Assembly: GCF_900111945.1 (NCBI RefSeq)
Contig: NZ_FOYO01000001.1
Location: 3,417,751-3,481,750 of the forward strand
DNA from: Litoreibacter janthinus
GTDB taxonomy: Bacteria > Pseudomonadota > Alphaproteobacteria > Rhodobacterales > Rhodobacteraceae
DNA length: 64,000 nt
Direction of reading: 5' to 3'
Positions 9,485 to 23,486 of this stretch are shown one piece after another (the stretch's first letter is position 1; each line of letters begins with the position of its first letter). A program made the translations under genes and the position numbers. Under the pieces are notes generated by a model. The model searched no databases. It worked only from the letters and a program-made list of their open reading frames with translations, and had not been told where the DNA came from.

Positions 9485-9945
9485 ACGACCCGATCCAACG
9501 CGATGGTCTGCGCCACAAGTTTTGGGAAAAAGTCCCGCTGAAAAACATGGCTCCGAAGGAATGGGAAGCGCTCTGCGACGGCTGCGGGCGCTGCTGCCTG
9601 AACAAGCTCGAAGACGATGAGACTATGGAGATCGCCTTCACCCGCGTGGCTTGTCGCCTTCTGGATGGCGACACCTGCCGTTGCGCGCAATACGACATCC
9701 GCAAACAGTTTGTACCGGACTGCGTGATGCTGACCCCTAAAAATATTGACGACATCGGCTATTGGATGCCGCCAACCTGTGCGTATCGTCTGCTCAACGA
9801 AGGCAAGGCGCTGTATGACTGGCACCCGCTTATTTCAGGCACCGCGCAGTCGGTCCATGACGCAGGCATTTCGGTGCAAGGTTGGACCGTACCGGAATTC
9901 GAGGTGCCGGAAGACGAGTGGGAAAACTACATCATCGAGGACTAG
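9481..9945 (+). CDS. ycgN: YcgN family cysteine cluster protein (UPF0260)
   Basis: This 154-residue soluble protein carries a cysteine cluster near the N-terminus (CDGCGRCC, around residues 32-39) and further cysteines (CRLLDGDTCRC, CV, C) that suit Fe-S or zinc binding. It belongs to the conserved UPF0260/YcgN family, whose function is not known. It overlaps ribF by 4 bases and is followed after 4 bases by the threonine aldolase gene, so all three are probably one operon. Confidence 0.9.
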   Translation: MNDPIQRDGLRHKFWEKVPLKNMAPKEWEALCDGCGRCCLNKLEDDETMEIAFTRVACRLLDGDTCRCAQYDIRKQFVPDCVMLTPKNIDDIGYWMPPTCAYRLLNEGKALYDWHPLISGTAQSVHDAGISVQGWTVPEFEVPEDEWENYIIED

Positions 9946-9949
9946 GCTT

Positions 9950-11002
9950 ATGAACTTCGCCTCTGACAACGCAGGCCCGATGCACCCAAGCGTGCTGGAC
10001 GCCATCACCAAGGCCAACACCGGCTACGAAATGCCGTATGGCAATGACACCATCATGCCGCGCGTCCGCGATCTGGTTCGCAAGACCTTTGAGGCCCCCG
10101 AGGCCGCCGTCTACCTTGTGGCGACAGGAACAGCCGCCAACGCACTGGCCCTAGCGACCTACACCAACAGCTGGGACACCATGTTTGCCCACCGTGTGTC
10201 GCATGTGGAAGAAGACGAATGCGGCGCGCCGGACTTCTATGCCAACGGGGCACGGATCACATTGGTCGATGGCGCAGGGGCCAAGATGGACCCAGACAGC
10301 CTGCGCCACGCGATCACCCATACCGGCGACAAAGGCGTGCACGGCGTCCAACGCGGCCCAGTCACGATCACGCAGGCCACGGAGGTCGGCACGCTCTACA
10401 GTTTGGAGGAGATCGCGCAGATCACCGCCATCGCAAGGGAATACGGGCTCAAAACCCATCTGGACGGGGCGCGGTTTGCCAATGCCTGCGCCGCACTGGG
10501 GTGCACGGCAGCAGAGATGACGTGGAACGCCGGCATCGACATGGTCTCTTTCGGTGGCACCAAGAATGGCTGTGCCGGCGTAGAAGCGGTAATCTTCTTC
10601 GACCCCGAAAAGGCATGGGAATTCGAGTTGCGCCGCAAACGCGGGGCGCATCTGTTTTCCAAACACCGTTACCTGTCCGCCCAGATGGAGGCCTATTTGC
10701 AAGGCGACCTTTGGTTGGAACTGGGCGCCAAGGCGAATGCCAATTGCGCCCGTTTGGTCAAGGGGCTGGAAACAGTCGAGGGCGCGGACATCCCTGACCG
10801 CCCAGAGGCGAATATGGTCTTTGCCCACCTGCCCCGCGCGGCCCACCGCCGCGCAATGGAGGCAGGCGCGCTGTATTATTTGTTCCCGTTCGACGCATCG
10901 CTGGAAGGTCCCGATGACGAGTTGATCCGTTGCCGCATGGTGTGCGACTGGAACAAGTCACACGCTGAAATCGATGCACTGATCGCCCTTCTGCGCGGTT
11001 AG
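9950..11002 (+). CDS. ltaE: Low-specificity L-threonine aldolase
   Basis: This 350-residue PLP enzyme of fold type I cleaves L-threonine and L-allo-threonine to glycine and acetaldehyde. The cofactor lysine is Lys205 in SFGGTKNG, the phosphate-binding turn is ATGTAAN (58-64), and LDGAR (171-175) contains the PLP-contacting aspartate. The ATG at 9950 was chosen because it gives the family N-terminus (MNFASDNAGP); the frame stays open upstream only as out-of-frame overlap with ycgN. Its end overlaps the convergent hydrolase gene by 4 bases. Confidence 0.92.
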   Translation: MNFASDNAGPMHPSVLDAITKANTGYEMPYGNDTIMPRVRDLVRKTFEAPEAAVYLVATGTAANALALATYTNSWDTMFAHRVSHVEEDECGAPDFYANGARITLVDGAGAKMDPDSLRHAITHTGDKGVHGVQRGPVTITQATEVGTLYSLEEIAQITAIAREYGLKTHLDGARFANACAALGCTAAEMTWNAGIDMVSFGGTKNGCAGVEAVIFFDPEKAWEFELRRKRGAHLFSKHRYLSAQMEAYLQGDLWLELGAKANANCARLVKGLETVEGADIPDRPEANMVFAHLPRAAHRRAMEAGALYYLFPFDASLEGPDDELIRCRMVCDWNKSHAEIDALIALLRG

Positions 11003-11730
11003 GCCGTGAACGCCGCGATCTGCTGACCCAATTGTTTGCCATGGGTCACTGGAATCATATGGCCCGCATCCTCAAATTGAACGCTAGTGCAATTCGAGAA
11101 CTGTTGCTGCAAACCTCGCACCACCCCGGGCATCACAGGATCGGACTTGCCGCCTGTGACGATCAGAACGGGACACTTCACATTCTTCAGGCGCGGCCAG
11201 ATGCGGCCTGTATCTTCTGCCAGACTATCAGCGGTGACCCCGATCAACGGCATCTTTGCGGCGATTGCCTCGCGCGCGGCGACTGGCAGCATTGGCCAAC
11301 TTCCATCGACACCCCAGTCGCCCAGAAACAACTCTGCCGCACGCAGGACGTCGCCTTGTGCAATCGCAGCCAGAACGGGCGTCGCCCGCGCGGCGTATGC
11401 AGCAAATAAATCCGGTGCCGCTTGCTTGGCCGCGTAAAAAAACACCGGATCAACCAGCGTCAGGCTCAGCAAAAGTTCAGGGCGTTCCACCGCAAGGCGC
11501 AGCGCAACCGAGGCCCCGAAAGAGTGGCCGACCAGATGCACTGGCTCGTCGCACAGAGTTTCAGTCATCAGATAGGCTTGGGTCTGGTAGTCGTTGCCGT
11601 TCCAAGCCGGAGCCTGCCCGTGCCCGGGGAGTTCGAGCGGACTGACCTCTAGGTGAGGCAGCGCGGGCACAACCTCACGCCACACCCGCCTGTCGGCGAG
11701 CATGCCGTGTATCAGTATTGCCTTCGTCAC
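10999..11730 (-). CDS. Alpha/beta-fold hydrolase
   Basis: This 243-residue protein has the alpha/beta hydrolase nucleophile elbow GHSFGAS (Ser70), an oxyanion region IHGML near the N-terminus, and a late GHMIP histidine. It is likely a small soluble esterase or thioesterase-type hydrolase of unknown substrate. Translation begins with GTG at 11730, immediately next to the TGA of the upstream isomerase gene, so the two are probably co-transcribed and coupled. Confidence 0.85.
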   Translation of the reverse strand: MTKAILIHGMLADRRVWREVVPALPHLEVSPLELPGHGQAPAWNGNDYQTQAYLMTETLCDEPVHLVGHSFGASVALRLAVERPELLLSLTLVDPVFFYAAKQAAPDLFAAYAARATPVLAAIAQGDVLRAAELFLGDWGVDGSWPMLPVAAREAIAAKMPLIGVTADSLAEDTGRIWPRLKNVKCPVLIVTGGKSDPVMPGVVRGLQQQFSNCTSVQFEDAGHMIPVTHGKQLGQQIAAFTA

Positions 11731-12327
11731 TCAAAGCTTGCCGGAAAGATGCAAGTCCAGATCCTCGATCTTGTCCTGCCCCCAGAACCGCTCGTCCCCG
11801 TCGGTGATATAAGTCGGCGCGCCAAACACACCGGCTTGCACGGCATCTTCAAGGTTGCGGCCGTATTGTTCCGCCCCTGCCAGAAGCCCCTTATCAGCCA
11901 AAGCTGGATCGAAGCCGCATTTTTCAAGAACGTCGCGCACGACGGTATCGTCTGCGATGTCACGCTCCTCGGCCCAGCAGGCGCGGGTGAAGGCATGTAC
12001 AAGGCCGCCCACATCACCGCCCGCCTCTTGCGCCGCGATGATCGCGTAGGAAGATGGCGCGGGGTTTGTGGGCCAATGCGCAGGTTTCAGGTTGATCGGC
12101 AGATCCAGTTTCTTGGCGGAGCGGCGCATTTCCTGCAAGCGCCATTCCTGACGGTTGGGGTGGCGTTGCGGGGGGGGCGTGCCACCAGTGCGGGCAAACA
12201 GCCCCATAATGTCCATTGGCTTATATGTAATGGTCGCTCCGTGTTTGGCTGCCACATCTTCCAGACGTGTCCCCGCCATATAGGTGTAGGGAGACAGGGT
12301 CGCGAAATAGTAATCTATGTGTGGCAT
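11731..12327 (-). CDS. 2-hydroxychromene-2-carboxylate isomerase-like DsbA-family protein
   Basis: The protein has 198 residues with a DsbA-like thioredoxin fold of the kappa-class GST/HCCA isomerase group. It starts [16 protein letters not shown], with a serine where DsbA has its first cysteine, as in NahD-type glutathione-dependent isomerases. It ends with the family signature [20 protein letters not shown]. The true substrate is unknown; no aromatic degradation genes are near. AAGGA precedes the ATG. Together with the downstream hydrolase it forms a two-gene unit divergent from prs. Confidence 0.85.
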   Translation of the reverse strand: MPHIDYYFATLSPYTYMAGTRLEDVAAKHGATITYKPMDIMGLFARTGGTPPPQRHPNRQEWRLQEMRRSAKKLDLPINLKPAHWPTNPAPSSYAIIAAQEAGGDVGGLVHAFTRACWAEERDIADDTVVRDVLEKCGFDPALADKGLLAGAEQYGRNLEDAVQAGVFGAPTYITDGDERFWGQDKIEDLDLHLSGKL

Positions 12328-12444
12328 TTGGACGTCCTTCTGAGGTTAAGCCTTTGCGCGAATCCTAGTCGGGTGCTACGGGGTGCGCAACGCGGTCCGA
12401 CGGGGGAACACGGGTCCGTGATAGCTGCCAAACGGGGACACCAC

Positions 12445-13461
12445 ATGCCAGTCAACACCGATCCGAAACTCATCGCGGGTAATTCCAACAAACCGCTTGC
12501 CGACGCCATCGCCAAACGCATGTCGATGCATCGCGGGCAAGCAGTCAAACCGATCGATACACGGGTTGAGCGGTTCAATGACGGCGAGATCTTCGTGGAA
12601 GTTTTCGAGAACGTCCGAGGCGAGGACATGTTCATCATCCAGAGCACCTCGAACCCCGCCAATGACAATCTCATGGAACTGCTGATCATGAGCGACGCGC
12701 TCAAGCGCTCTTCAGCTGCCCGCATCACCGCAGTAATTCCCTATTTTGGCTACGCCCGCCAAGACCGCCGCACCAAAGCCCGCACTCCGATTTCAGCCAA
12801 GCTGGTCGCCAACCTGATCGAGAAAGCCGGTGTCGAGCGGGTCCTGACCATGGACCTGCACGCCGCCCAGATCCAAGGCTTCTTCGACGTGCCGGTGGAC
12901 AACCTCTATGCCTCGCCGATCTTCGCCCTCGATATCCTGCACCACTTCAAGGATGTCGAAGACGTTATGGTCGTCTCCCCTGACGTTGGTGGTGTGGCCC
13001 GTGCCCGTGAACTGGCGCAGCGCATCAAGGCTCCGCTGTCCATCGTTGACAAGCGCCGCGAAAAGGCGGGCGAAGTTGCCGAAATGACGGTTATTGGTGA
13101 TGTGAAAGGCAAACGCTGTATCATCGTGGACGACATCTGCGACACCGCAGGCACGCTGTGCAAAGCGGCGGAAGTGTTGATGGAGGCTGGCGCCACCGAA
13201 GTACACAGCTACATCACCCACGGGGTTCTATCCGGTCCTGCAGTTGAGCGTATCACCAACTCTGTGATGAAAAGTCTTGTGATCACCGACAGCATCGAAC
13301 CGACAGATGCGGTTAAGTCCTGCACTAATATCCGCATCGTTCCCACGGCACCAATGTTCGCGCAGGCGATCTTGAACATTGCGGGTGGGATGTCGGTTTC
13401 GTCGCTGTTTGACAACGCGACCTTGGAGCCAATTTACGAGAGCTTCTACCCGACCTCGTAA
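12445..13461 (+). CDS. prs: Ribose-phosphate pyrophosphokinase (PRPP synthetase)
   Basis: This 338-residue enzyme transfers pyrophosphate from ATP to ribose 5-phosphate. It makes PRPP for purine, pyrimidine, histidine, tryptophan and NAD synthesis. Visible are the ATP-loop region [17 protein letters not shown] (103-119), the [11 protein letters not shown] motif (137-147) and the PRPP-binding loop [10 protein letters not shown] (228-237). The ATG at 12445 follows GGGGACACC. The frame is open far upstream only because it runs antisense to the isomerase and hydrolase genes. Confidence 0.97.
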   Translation: MPVNTDPKLIAGNSNKPLADAIAKRMSMHRGQAVKPIDTRVERFNDGEIFVEVFENVRGEDMFIIQSTSNPANDNLMELLIMSDALKRSSAARITAVIPYFGYARQDRRTKARTPISAKLVANLIEKAGVERVLTMDLHAAQIQGFFDVPVDNLYASPIFALDILHHFKDVEDVMVVSPDVGGVARARELAQRIKAPLSIVDKRREKAGEVAEMTVIGDVKGKRCIIVDDICDTAGTLCKAAEVLMEAGATEVHSYITHGVLSGPAVERITNSVMKSLVITDSIEPTDAVKSCTNIRIVPTAPMFAQAILNIAGGMSVSSLFDNATLEPIYESFYPTS

Positions 13462-13484
13462 TTGGCCGGATTGCCCGATGCTTC

Positions 13485-13509
13485 CCAAGCGCACGGTGGG
13501 TGCGCTTGG
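13485..13509. terminator. Strong hairpin between convergent prs and lectin genes
   Basis: CCAAGCGCAC (13485-13494) and GTGCGCTTGG (13500-13509) form a perfect 10-bp stem with a 5-base loop. It lies 23 bases after the prs stop and 13 bases after the lectin stop. No T-run follows on either strand, so it is either a weak bidirectional terminator or an RNA 3'-end stabiliser. Confidence 0.5.
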
Positions 13510-13522
13510 ATGGGCCTGCAAT

Positions 13523-13876
13523 CTAATACAGTTGCCAGTCGTCTTCGTTGGGCAACGGCCCAATTGCGATCCAGTTTGCCCGCACACGGGCAACACGGCT
13601 GTCGCCCCATGTCCGAAACACCAGATCAAAACCGGCTTCGGTGATATTTTCGGCTGCGATATCCATGCGTTGGTTGGTTTTTGTGTCACTGTCCCACATC
13701 GAGATGGACGCCATCACATTGGGGATTTCCGCATAGGCCTGTTCGAACTCGACCTCGAAACGGTGTTCCCGCGGGCCAGTCCCGGTCCACATTGGACCGT
13801 CATCGATGAAATCGGAAAACAGAACCCGAGAGCCCTGAGAAATTCCGATATTATTGTTGGTAAGTCGCTGCATCAT
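13523..13876 (-). CDS. H-type lectin domain protein
   Basis: This 117-residue protein is almost entirely an H-type lectin domain (residues about 35-117). The pattern VEFEQAYAEIPNV, ISMWDSDTKTNQR, NITEAGFDL, TWGDSRVARVRANW matches the six-stranded GalNAc-binding fold first seen in discoidin and snail agglutinin. No signal peptide is visible. It may act in the cytosol or leave by another route; ligand and role are unknown. A possible second ATG (residue 2) does not change the reading. It converges on prs and stands alone. Confidence 0.8.
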   Translation of the reverse strand: MMQRLTNNNIGISQGSRVLFSDFIDDGPMWTGTGPREHRFEVEFEQAYAEIPNVMASISMWDSDTKTNQRMDIAAENITEAGFDLVFRTWGDSRVARVRANWIAIGPLPNEDDWQLY

Positions 13877-13966
13877 TCACCTTTGGGCGGTCTCGATACT
13901 CATTAATTCCGGCGACACTATGGCGGACTGCCCCCACGTAAGCCTTACCCTTTGAGAAAGCATAAA

Positions 13967-13992
13967 AAAAGCCCTGACAAAGCAGGGCTTTT
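13967..13992 (-). terminator. Rho-independent terminator of the atp operon
   Basis: AAAAGCCCTG (13967-13976), a 6-base loop, then CAGGGCTTTT (13983-13992) form a clear stem. On the minus strand it ends in a T-rich run (TTTTTTTATG). It lies 38 bases after the atpC stop. The symmetric A/T flanks also make it usable in the other direction, but no plus-strand gene precedes it. Confidence 0.92.
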
Positions 13993-14030
13993 CTTAATGT
14001 ATTACGCCTGAGGTGCCAGACTGCCCTAAC

Positions 14031-14420
14031 TCAGGCAGAAATCTGCATGCTCGCGGCGACCAGATCATCAGCGTATTTCGCCGCGATGTCTGTATTGCTT
14101 GCGTCGCGTTGCAGGTTGGCCTCTTTGATGAGGTCTTCCAGCAACTCGGGTGTCACATCTGCCTTGGCATATGCGCGTTCCGCCAGCACGGATGTGCCAG
14201 CCGCGCCAACCTCGGCGAAGCCGCCCGTCACCAGATATTCATCGGTTCCGGACGCTGTAACAACCTTCAACACGCCAGGGCGCAGGGTCGTGATCACCGG
14301 CGCGTGAAGCGCCATAGCAGTGAAGTCACCCTCGGCTCCGGGGATTTGCACCTCGGAGGCCTGCACAGAGGCCAAACGCCGTTCGGGCGAGACCAGGTCG
14401 AATTGCATCATCTCAGCCAT
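14031..14420 (-). CDS. atpC: ATP synthase F1 subunit epsilon
   Basis: This 129-residue subunit of the F1 central stalk couples rotation to catalysis and can inhibit ATP hydrolysis. The sequence MMQFDLVSPERRLAS and the beta-sandwich segments GAEGDFTAMALHAPVITTLRPG are typical. The C-terminal helical part is present but short. It is the last gene of the atp operon, starting 19 bases after atpD, and is followed by a clear terminator. Confidence 0.95.
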   Translation of the reverse strand: MAEMMQFDLVSPERRLASVQASEVQIPGAEGDFTAMALHAPVITTLRPGVLKVVTASGTDEYLVTGGFAEVGAAGTSVLAERAYAKADVTPELLEDLIKEANLQRDASNTDIAAKYADDLVAASMQISA

Positions 14421-14439
14421 CTAATTGGCCTCCTTGAAT

Positions 14440-16754
<2,315 letters not shown>

Positions 16755-16769
16755 CTGCCTAAGCCCCCC

Positions 16770-18308
<1,539 letters not shown>

Positions 18309-18309
18309 G

Positions 18310-18870
18310 TTATCCGACCTCTTTCATGGAATTCTGGAGGGAGGCGAGCTTCGAGCGGATCGAGGTATCGATCATCTTGGAGCCCACTTTTACAATAAGA
18401 CCGCCAATGAGGCTTTCATCGACGGCCATTTTGATTTTCACATCTTTGCCAACAGCCTCTTTCAGCGTCTTGGCAAGTTTGTCTTGTTGCGCCTTGGTCA
18501 TTGCCTTGGCGGCGGTAACGTCAGCGGTGACTTCGCCATTTTCGTCAGCGATCAACCCGCGCAGACACGCGACGAGCTGAGGCAACACGAAAAGGCGGCG
18601 TTTGCCGGCCATCAGGCTCAGCGTATTGGCCACCACTGGCGAAAGTTTCATTTTCTTGGCGATTGCCTCGACGGCGTTCGCCTGCTGCTCACGAGAATAC
18701 AGCGGCGACGCGATCAGGTCGCGGAAATCAGCACTTTCGGCCAGTGCGGCATCCAGAGTGTCGACGTCGGTTTCCAACGCCTTCAGCTTCTTGCCTTCTT
18801 TGGCCAACTCAAACACGGCGGTCGCATAGCGTCCGGCGATGCCTGTGGAGATCGAGACTGGTTCGGACAC
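18310..18870 (-). CDS. atpH: ATP synthase F1 subunit delta
   Basis: This 186-residue peripheral-stalk (OSCP-like) subunit holds the alpha-beta hexamer to the Fo part. It shows [12 protein letters not shown] at the N-terminus and the conserved C-terminal [21 protein letters not shown] chose the GTG at 18870 because GGAAGG lies 6 bases upstream and the protein then begins MSEPVSIS as in relatives. Longer starts up to 18930 are open but unsupported. It is the first gene of the operon; Fo genes are elsewhere, as usual in alphaproteobacteria. Confidence 0.95.
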   Translation of the reverse strand: MSEPVSISTGIAGRYATAVFELAKEGKKLKALETDVDTLDAALAESADFRDLIASPLYSREQQANAVEAIAKKMKLSPVVANTLSLMAGKRRLFVLPQLVACLRGLIADENGEVTADVTAAKAMTKAQQDKLAKTLKEAVGKDVKIKMAVDESLIGGLIVKVGSKMIDTSIRSKLASLQNSMKEVG

Positions 18871-18932
18871 GTCCACCCTTCCGATAACGAGGCCAGCAAA
18901 CTCAAGCGAAGTCCTACTAGGCCGTTGCAAGA

Positions 18933-18955
18933 AAGGCCGCGCACCCCGCGGCCTT
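18933..18955 (-). promoter_or_regulatory. Hairpin in the leader of the atp operon
   Basis: AAGGCCGCG (18933-18941) and CGCGGCCTT (18947-18955) form a perfect 9-bp GC-rich stem with a 5-base loop, about 63 bases before the atpH start. On the minus strand it is followed by TCTTGC, a weak T-run. It could be an attenuator-like or stabilising leader structure. The rest of the 250-base spacer up to 19123 holds no gene and no clear promoter I can defend. Confidence 0.5.
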
Positions 18956-19123
18956 CAAAATCAGTGGTGATCTAGCAAAGCGGTGTGCTTACCGCAACAG
19001 GGAAGGCCAATATAAAAGTGTATTAGAATACCGCCGCATACCCTTGATTTGTTGGCGATCTCGCATTTTCAGTTAAGGGTGCGACCGATTGAAGCCGCAT
19101 TATTTGGACCCTCTTGACCAAAA

Positions 19124-19924
19124 TTAGGTGCTTTTCTGCGCCGAGTCACCCGAAACTGCGCTTGCTATCCGCTGCGTGACGCCACGACCTGCAACAGGAT
19201 TCGCGGCCCCTTCCAAGACCCGAAGCGGCGCGCGCACGTCAACGGTGAGCCCCTTTTTCTTCGGCGCGTAGACCTGCTTGCTTGCCTCAACGATCAAAAC
19301 ACCACCGGCAAAATACGACGACACCTTGCCCCCGATGCGTTCTAGGCTGCTGGACCACTTCAACCAGACCTTGCGCTGGCTGGGTGGCGCGAACAACGCC
19401 GCGCGGTGCCGCTCCGGCGTAAACGAATGGCGCTTCAGCTGCGCCTCAAGCTGGGTCAAGGAGTAAGGCCGGCCAAACCCAAATGGCGTGGCATCGCGGC
19501 GGGACCAAAGCCCAGCACGGTTGGGGACAACAAACAGCGCCCGCCCGCCGGGGCCCAACACCCTGAAGCATTCCTCCAGCAGCGCCGTGGGGTTCTCGGA
19601 CGTCTCCAGCCCATGCAAAAGCACCAAGCGATCCGCCTGCCCCGTCTGTAGGGGCCATAGAGTTTCCTCGCACAGCACTGACATATTACCCTGCCCAGCT
19701 GGCCAGTGCATGACGCCTTGCGGCCCCGGCATTAGGGCGATCACACGGCGCGCTTCGCCAATAAACGGGCGCAGCAAAGGCGCTGCAAAGCCATACCCAA
19801 CAACTGTCTGCCCCTTGGTGTCGGGCCAAAAATCACGCACTTGATCACGCACCGCGCGTTGCGCCACACGGCCAAGGCCTGTGCGGTAGTAGAACTTCTT
19901 CAGATCCTGAACATCCAGATGCAT
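19124..19924 (-). CDS. Class I SAM-dependent methyltransferase
   Basis: This 266-residue protein has a Rossmann-type methyltransferase core. The glycine-rich SAM site appears as [11 protein letters not shown] (about 41-51), an acidic/hydrophobic strand follows, and a [11 protein letters not shown] segment marks strand 5. It belongs to the SAM methyltransferase type often found near gloB and clp genes in Rhodobacterales; the acceptor is unknown. The ATG at 19924 is preferred (AAAGGGA about 6 bases upstream) to the ATG at 19930. It is divergent from clpA. The 257-base divergent spacer holds their promoters, but I cannot place the boxes with confidence. Confidence 0.8.
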   Translation of the reverse strand: MHLDVQDLKKFYYRTGLGRVAQRAVRDQVRDFWPDTKGQTVVGYGFAAPLLRPFIGEARRVIALMPGPQGVMHWPAGQGNMSVLCEETLWPLQTGQADRLVLLHGLETSENPTALLEECFRVLGPGGRALFVVPNRAGLWSRRDATPFGFGRPYSLTQLEAQLKRHSFTPERHRAALFAPPSQRKVWLKWSSSLERIGGKVSSYFAGGVLIVEASKQVYAPKKKGLTVDVRAPLRVLEGAANPVAGRGVTQRIASAVSGDSAQKST

Positions 19925-20181
19925 CAGCATTCCCTTTGCGCGTCACATCACATTGCATCTCTTTTGTGCACTTGCAAAGCCGTCGGCGCGTCTTACCTGA
20001 AGAACAACAGCTGGTTTACCCACCAGTGCAATCCTCTCTTTCTTTTCGGGTCAATCACGCCCATTGTGAAAAGAAAAGACTTGAAGCTTGGCGATTTAAA
20101 CCGAACTGTAAGGTCTAAGAGGCAATGGTAGAGACCGGGTCCTCAACCCGGAACCTGCCCTCGATAAAAAAGGAGCATAGG

Positions 20182-22515
20182 GTGCCGTCATTCTCTGACA
20201 CTCTCGAAAAGGCCATTCATTCTGCTTTGGCGCAGGCAAACACTCATCGCCACGAACTCGCCACCCTAGAGCACCTTCTCTTGGCGTTGATCGATGAACC
20301 AGACGCAGCGAAGGTGATGAACGCCTGTGGTGTGGATTTGGACATCCTGCGATCGACTTTGGTCGAATTCATCGAGGATGAACTGTCTACACTTGTTACA
20401 GATGTCGAAGGCTCAGAAGCCGTACCCACGGCCGCCTTCCAACGCGTCATTCAGCGCGCAGCTATTCACGTCCAGTCGTCGGGTCGCACCGAAGTTACCG
20501 GCGCGAACGTGCTTGTCGCCATTTTTGCAGAACGTGAAAGCAACGCCGCTTTCTTCCTGCAAGAGCAAGACATGACGCGCTACGACGCGGTCAATTTCAT
20601 TGCCCATGGCGTCGCAAAAGATCCCAACTTCGGAGAGGCCCGCCCCATCACAGGTGCGACAGACTTTGATGAAGACGCTGCATCCGACGCGAATGAAGTG
20701 GAGAGTGACGGCAAGGAATCCGCGCTGGCCAAATACTGTGTCGACTTGAACGCCAAATCCATGAAAGGCGACGTGGACCCGCTGATTGGTCGTGCCGAAG
20801 AGGTTGAACGCTGCATTCAAGTGCTGTGCCGCCGTCGCAAGAACAACCCGCTTCTGGTGGGCGATCCCGGTGTGGGAAAAACGGCCATCGCCGAAGGTCT
20901 GGCCCATAAAATCGTTGCTGGTGAGACACCTGATGTCTTGGCTGGGGCAACGATCTATTCACTCGACATGGGCGCCTTGCTGGCAGGAACACGTTATCGC
21001 GGCGACTTCGAGGAACGGCTGAAGGCCGTTATGACCGAGATGGAAGAACATCCCGATGCAGTTCTGTTCATCGACGAAATTCACACAGTTATCGGTGCCG
21101 GTGCAACATCGGGCGGCGCAATGGACGCGTCCAACCTTCTGAAGCCTGCCCTTCAGGGCGGCAAGCTGCGCTGCATGGGCTCAACCACGTACAAAGAGTT
21201 CCGTCAGCATTTCGAAAAAGACCGCGCCCTGTCGCGTCGTTTCCAGAAAATTGACGTGAATGAGCCATCGGTCGATGACGCGATCAAGATCCTCAAGGGG
21301 CTGAAACCCTATTTCGAGGAGCATCACGACATCAAATACACCACCGACGCGATCAAGTCGGCGGTGGAGCTGTCCGCCCGCTATATCCACGATCGCAAGC
21401 TGCCAGATAAGGCGATCGATGTGATCGACGAAGCAGGCGCCGCGCAGCATCTGGTGTCCGAAAGCAAACGCCGCAAAACAATCGGTGCAAAGGAAATCGA
21501 AGCCGTCGTGGCTAAGATTGCCCGTATCCCGCCGAAAAACGTTTCCAAAGACGACGCGGCAGTGCTGAAAGATCTGGAGAAAGCGCTCAAACGCGTGGTC
21601 TTCGGTCAGGATGCTGCGATCGAGGCGCTATCTTCGGCGATCAAGCTGGCCCGTGCGGGACTGCGCGAACCGGAGAAACCCATCGGCAACTACCTGTTCG
21701 CAGGCCCAACCGGTGTCGGTAAAACCGAGGTCGCCAAACAGTTGGCCAGCACTCTGGGTGTGGAGCTTCTGCGTTTCGACATGTCTGAATACATGGAAAA
21801 GCACGCGGTCTCCCGACTGATCGGCGCGCCTCCCGGCTATGTCGGGTTTGACCAAGGTGGCATGCTGACCGACCAAGTGGACCAGCACCCACACTGTGTG
21901 CTGCTGCTTGACGAGATGGAGAAAGCCCACCCGGACGTCTACAACATCCTCTTGCAGGTGATGGATAACGGCAAGCTGACCGACCATAACGGCCGGACAG
22001 TGGACTTCCGAAACGTGATCTTGATCATGACTTCTAACGCGGGTGCCATGGAGATGTCCAAATCGGCCATCGGATTTGGCCGTGATCGCCGCGAAGGTGA
22101 GGACACCGCAGCAATCGAGCGGACGTTCACACCGGAATTCCGCAACCGTTTGGACGCTGTGATCAGCTTCGCCCCACTTGGCAAACAGATCATCACACGT
22201 GTGGTTGAGAAATTCGTGCTGCAACTCGAAGCGCAGCTGATGGATCGCAACGTGACGATCGAGCTGACTCCAGCCGCGGCCGAATGGCTCGGCGACAAGG
22301 GTTACGACGACAAGATGGGGGCACGTCCGCTGGGCCGCGTCATCCAGGAGCACATCAAGAAGCCACTGGCCGAGGAATTGCTGTTCGGCAAACTTGCCAA
22401 AGGCGGTGTGGTCAAGGTCGGCGTCAAGAAGGGTAAGATCGATCTCACGATCCTCGAACCCGAAGCTGCACGGATCACGTCCAAGAAGAAGCCACCGCTG
22501 CTCACCGCTGAGTAA
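20182..22515 (+). CDS. clpA: ATP-dependent Clp protease ATP-binding subunit ClpA
   Basis: This 777-residue Hsp100 unfoldase feeds substrates, including ClpS-delivered N-degron proteins, into ClpP. It has an N-terminal Clp repeat domain (about 1-150), a first AAA+ domain with Walker A GDPGVGKT near residue 227 and Walker [11 protein letters not shown], and a second with [10 protein letters not shown] near 508 and [10 protein letters not shown]. The GTG at 20182 follows AAAGGAG at 7 bases and gives the family start (M)[10 protein letters not shown]. The 6-bp hairpin CCGGGT/ACCCGG at 20135-20151 lies in its leader. No clpS is present in the window. The M23 gene overlaps its stop by 1 base. Confidence 0.96.
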   Translation: MPSFSDTLEKAIHSALAQANTHRHELATLEHLLLALIDEPDAAKVMNACGVDLDILRSTLVEFIEDELSTLVTDVEGSEAVPTAAFQRVIQRAAIHVQSSGRTEVTGANVLVAIFAERESNAAFFLQEQDMTRYDAVNFIAHGVAKDPNFGEARPITGATDFDEDAASDANEVESDGKESALAKYCVDLNAKSMKGDVDPLIGRAEEVERCIQVLCRRRKNNPLLVGDPGVGKTAIAEGLAHKIVAGETPDVLAGATIYSLDMGALLAGTRYRGDFEERLKAVMTEMEEHPDAVLFIDEIHTVIGAGATSGGAMDASNLLKPALQGGKLRCMGSTTYKEFRQHFEKDRALSRRFQKIDVNEPSVDDAIKILKGLKPYFEEHHDIKYTTDAIKSAVELSARYIHDRKLPDKAIDVIDEAGAAQHLVSESKRRKTIGAKEIEAVVAKIARIPPKNVSKDDAAVLKDLEKALKRVVFGQDAAIEALSSAIKLARAGLREPEKPIGNYLFAGPTGVGKTEVAKQLASTLGVELLRFDMSEYMEKHAVSRLIGAPPGYVGFDQGGMLTDQVDQHPHCVLLLDEMEKAHPDVYNILLQVMDNGKLTDHNGRTVDFRNVILIMTSNAGAMEMSKSAIGFGRDRREGEDTAAIERTFTPEFRNRLDAVISFAPLGKQIITRVVEKFVLQLEAQLMDRNVTIELTPAAAEWLGDKGYDDKMGARPLGRVIQEHIKKPLAEELLFGKLAKGGVVKVGVKKGKIDLTILEPEAARITSKKKPPLLTAE

Positions 22516-23486
22516 TGCGCACGCCTCTTTTGGCTTTGTCATTGATCGCTTTCGCGGCCCCCGTGGCCGCGAAAGATCCATTATTCTCACTGCCCATTGA
22601 TTGCGATCTGGGCGAGACCTGTTTCATCCAAAATTACGTTGATGTTGATCCGTCTGAGGCGCATCTTGATGCGTTCTGCGGCCCCCTCAGCTATGACGGC
22701 CACAAAGGCACCGACATTCGCCTGATCTCGCTGGCGGATATGGAGGCCGGGGTCGCCGTCCTCGCCGCGGCCCCCGGCACCGTCCGCGCCATCCGCGACG
22801 GCATGGCCGACATCGCCTCCAGCGCCCCGAATGCCCCCGACTTAGGCGGCAAAGACTGCGGCAACGGTCTCGTGATTGACCATGGCGGCGGCTGGGAAAC
22901 CCAGTATTGCCACATGAAAGAAGGCTCTGTTTCCGTCGCCAAAGGCCAGCGCGTCGCTAAGGGCACGCCCTTGGGCGAGGTCGGCTTGAGCGGGCGCACA
23001 GAGTTCCCCCATATCCACATGTCGATCCGCCAAGACGGCGAGGTCATCGACCCCTTCGCGCTTGACGCCACTCCGGGCAAATGCAATGCGTCCAAAAAGA
23101 CACTCTGGGAAGACCCGATCCCCTATCAGCCCGGCGGCTTGCTGGACGCGGGCTTCGCCGGAAACGTGCCGGATTTCGCCCAAATCAAGGCCGGTATGGA
23201 CGACCCCGCCGCCCTTAGCCCCGAAGTGGCGGGCCTGGTCCTTTGGGGCTACGCCTTCGGCACTCAAACGGGCGACGTGATGGAATTCAACATCAAAGGC
23301 CCAGATGGTTGGCGGCATGACCAGTTGGTTGAGTTCCGCAAGAACCAAGCCCAGTTGTTCCGCGCCTCTGGCCGAAAGCAGCCAGAAGGTGGCTGGCCAA
23401 ACGGCGCATATATTGGCACCGTCACACTGTCGCGCGGCGACATTGTTTTGGGTCAGCAAACTCTGAGCGTCACTATTTCTCAGTGA
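22515..23486 (+). CDS. M23 family metallopeptidase (secreted peptidoglycan endopeptidase-like)
   Basis: The 323-residue precursor has a signal peptide (about 1-19, ending AAPVAA). The LytM-type zinc ligands are visible as H63 and D67 in HKGTDIR and H166/H168 in FPHIHMS, with a further His133 in YCHMK. Such enzymes cut peptide cross-links of murein in the periplasm. The C-terminal 120 residues form an extra domain I do not recognise. The ATG overlaps the clpA stop (TAATG). The 3' end overlaps the convergent OmpA-like gene by 14 bases. Confidence 0.88.
   Translation: MRTPLLALSLIAFAAPVAAKDPLFSLPIDCDLGETCFIQNYVDVDPSEAHLDAFCGPLSYDGHKGTDIRLISLADMEAGVAVLAAAPGTVRAIRDGMADIASSAPNAPDLGGKDCGNGLVIDHGGGWETQYCHMKEGSVSVAKGQRVAKGTPLGEVGLSGRTEFPHIHMSIRQDGEVIDPFALDATPGKCNASKKTLWEDPIPYQPGGLLDAGFAGNVPDFAQIKAGMDDPAALSPEVAGLVLWGYAFGTQTGDVMEFNIKGPDGWRHDQLVEFRKNQAQLFRASGRKQPEGGWPNGAYIGTVTLSRGDIVLGQQTLSVTISQ

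Noticed and set aside
20108..20160. tRNA-like segment with a stem CCGGGT/ACCCGG in the clpA leader
   Set aside because: The loop lacks the U33 position and there are no acceptor or T-arm pairs; it is a simple leader hairpin.
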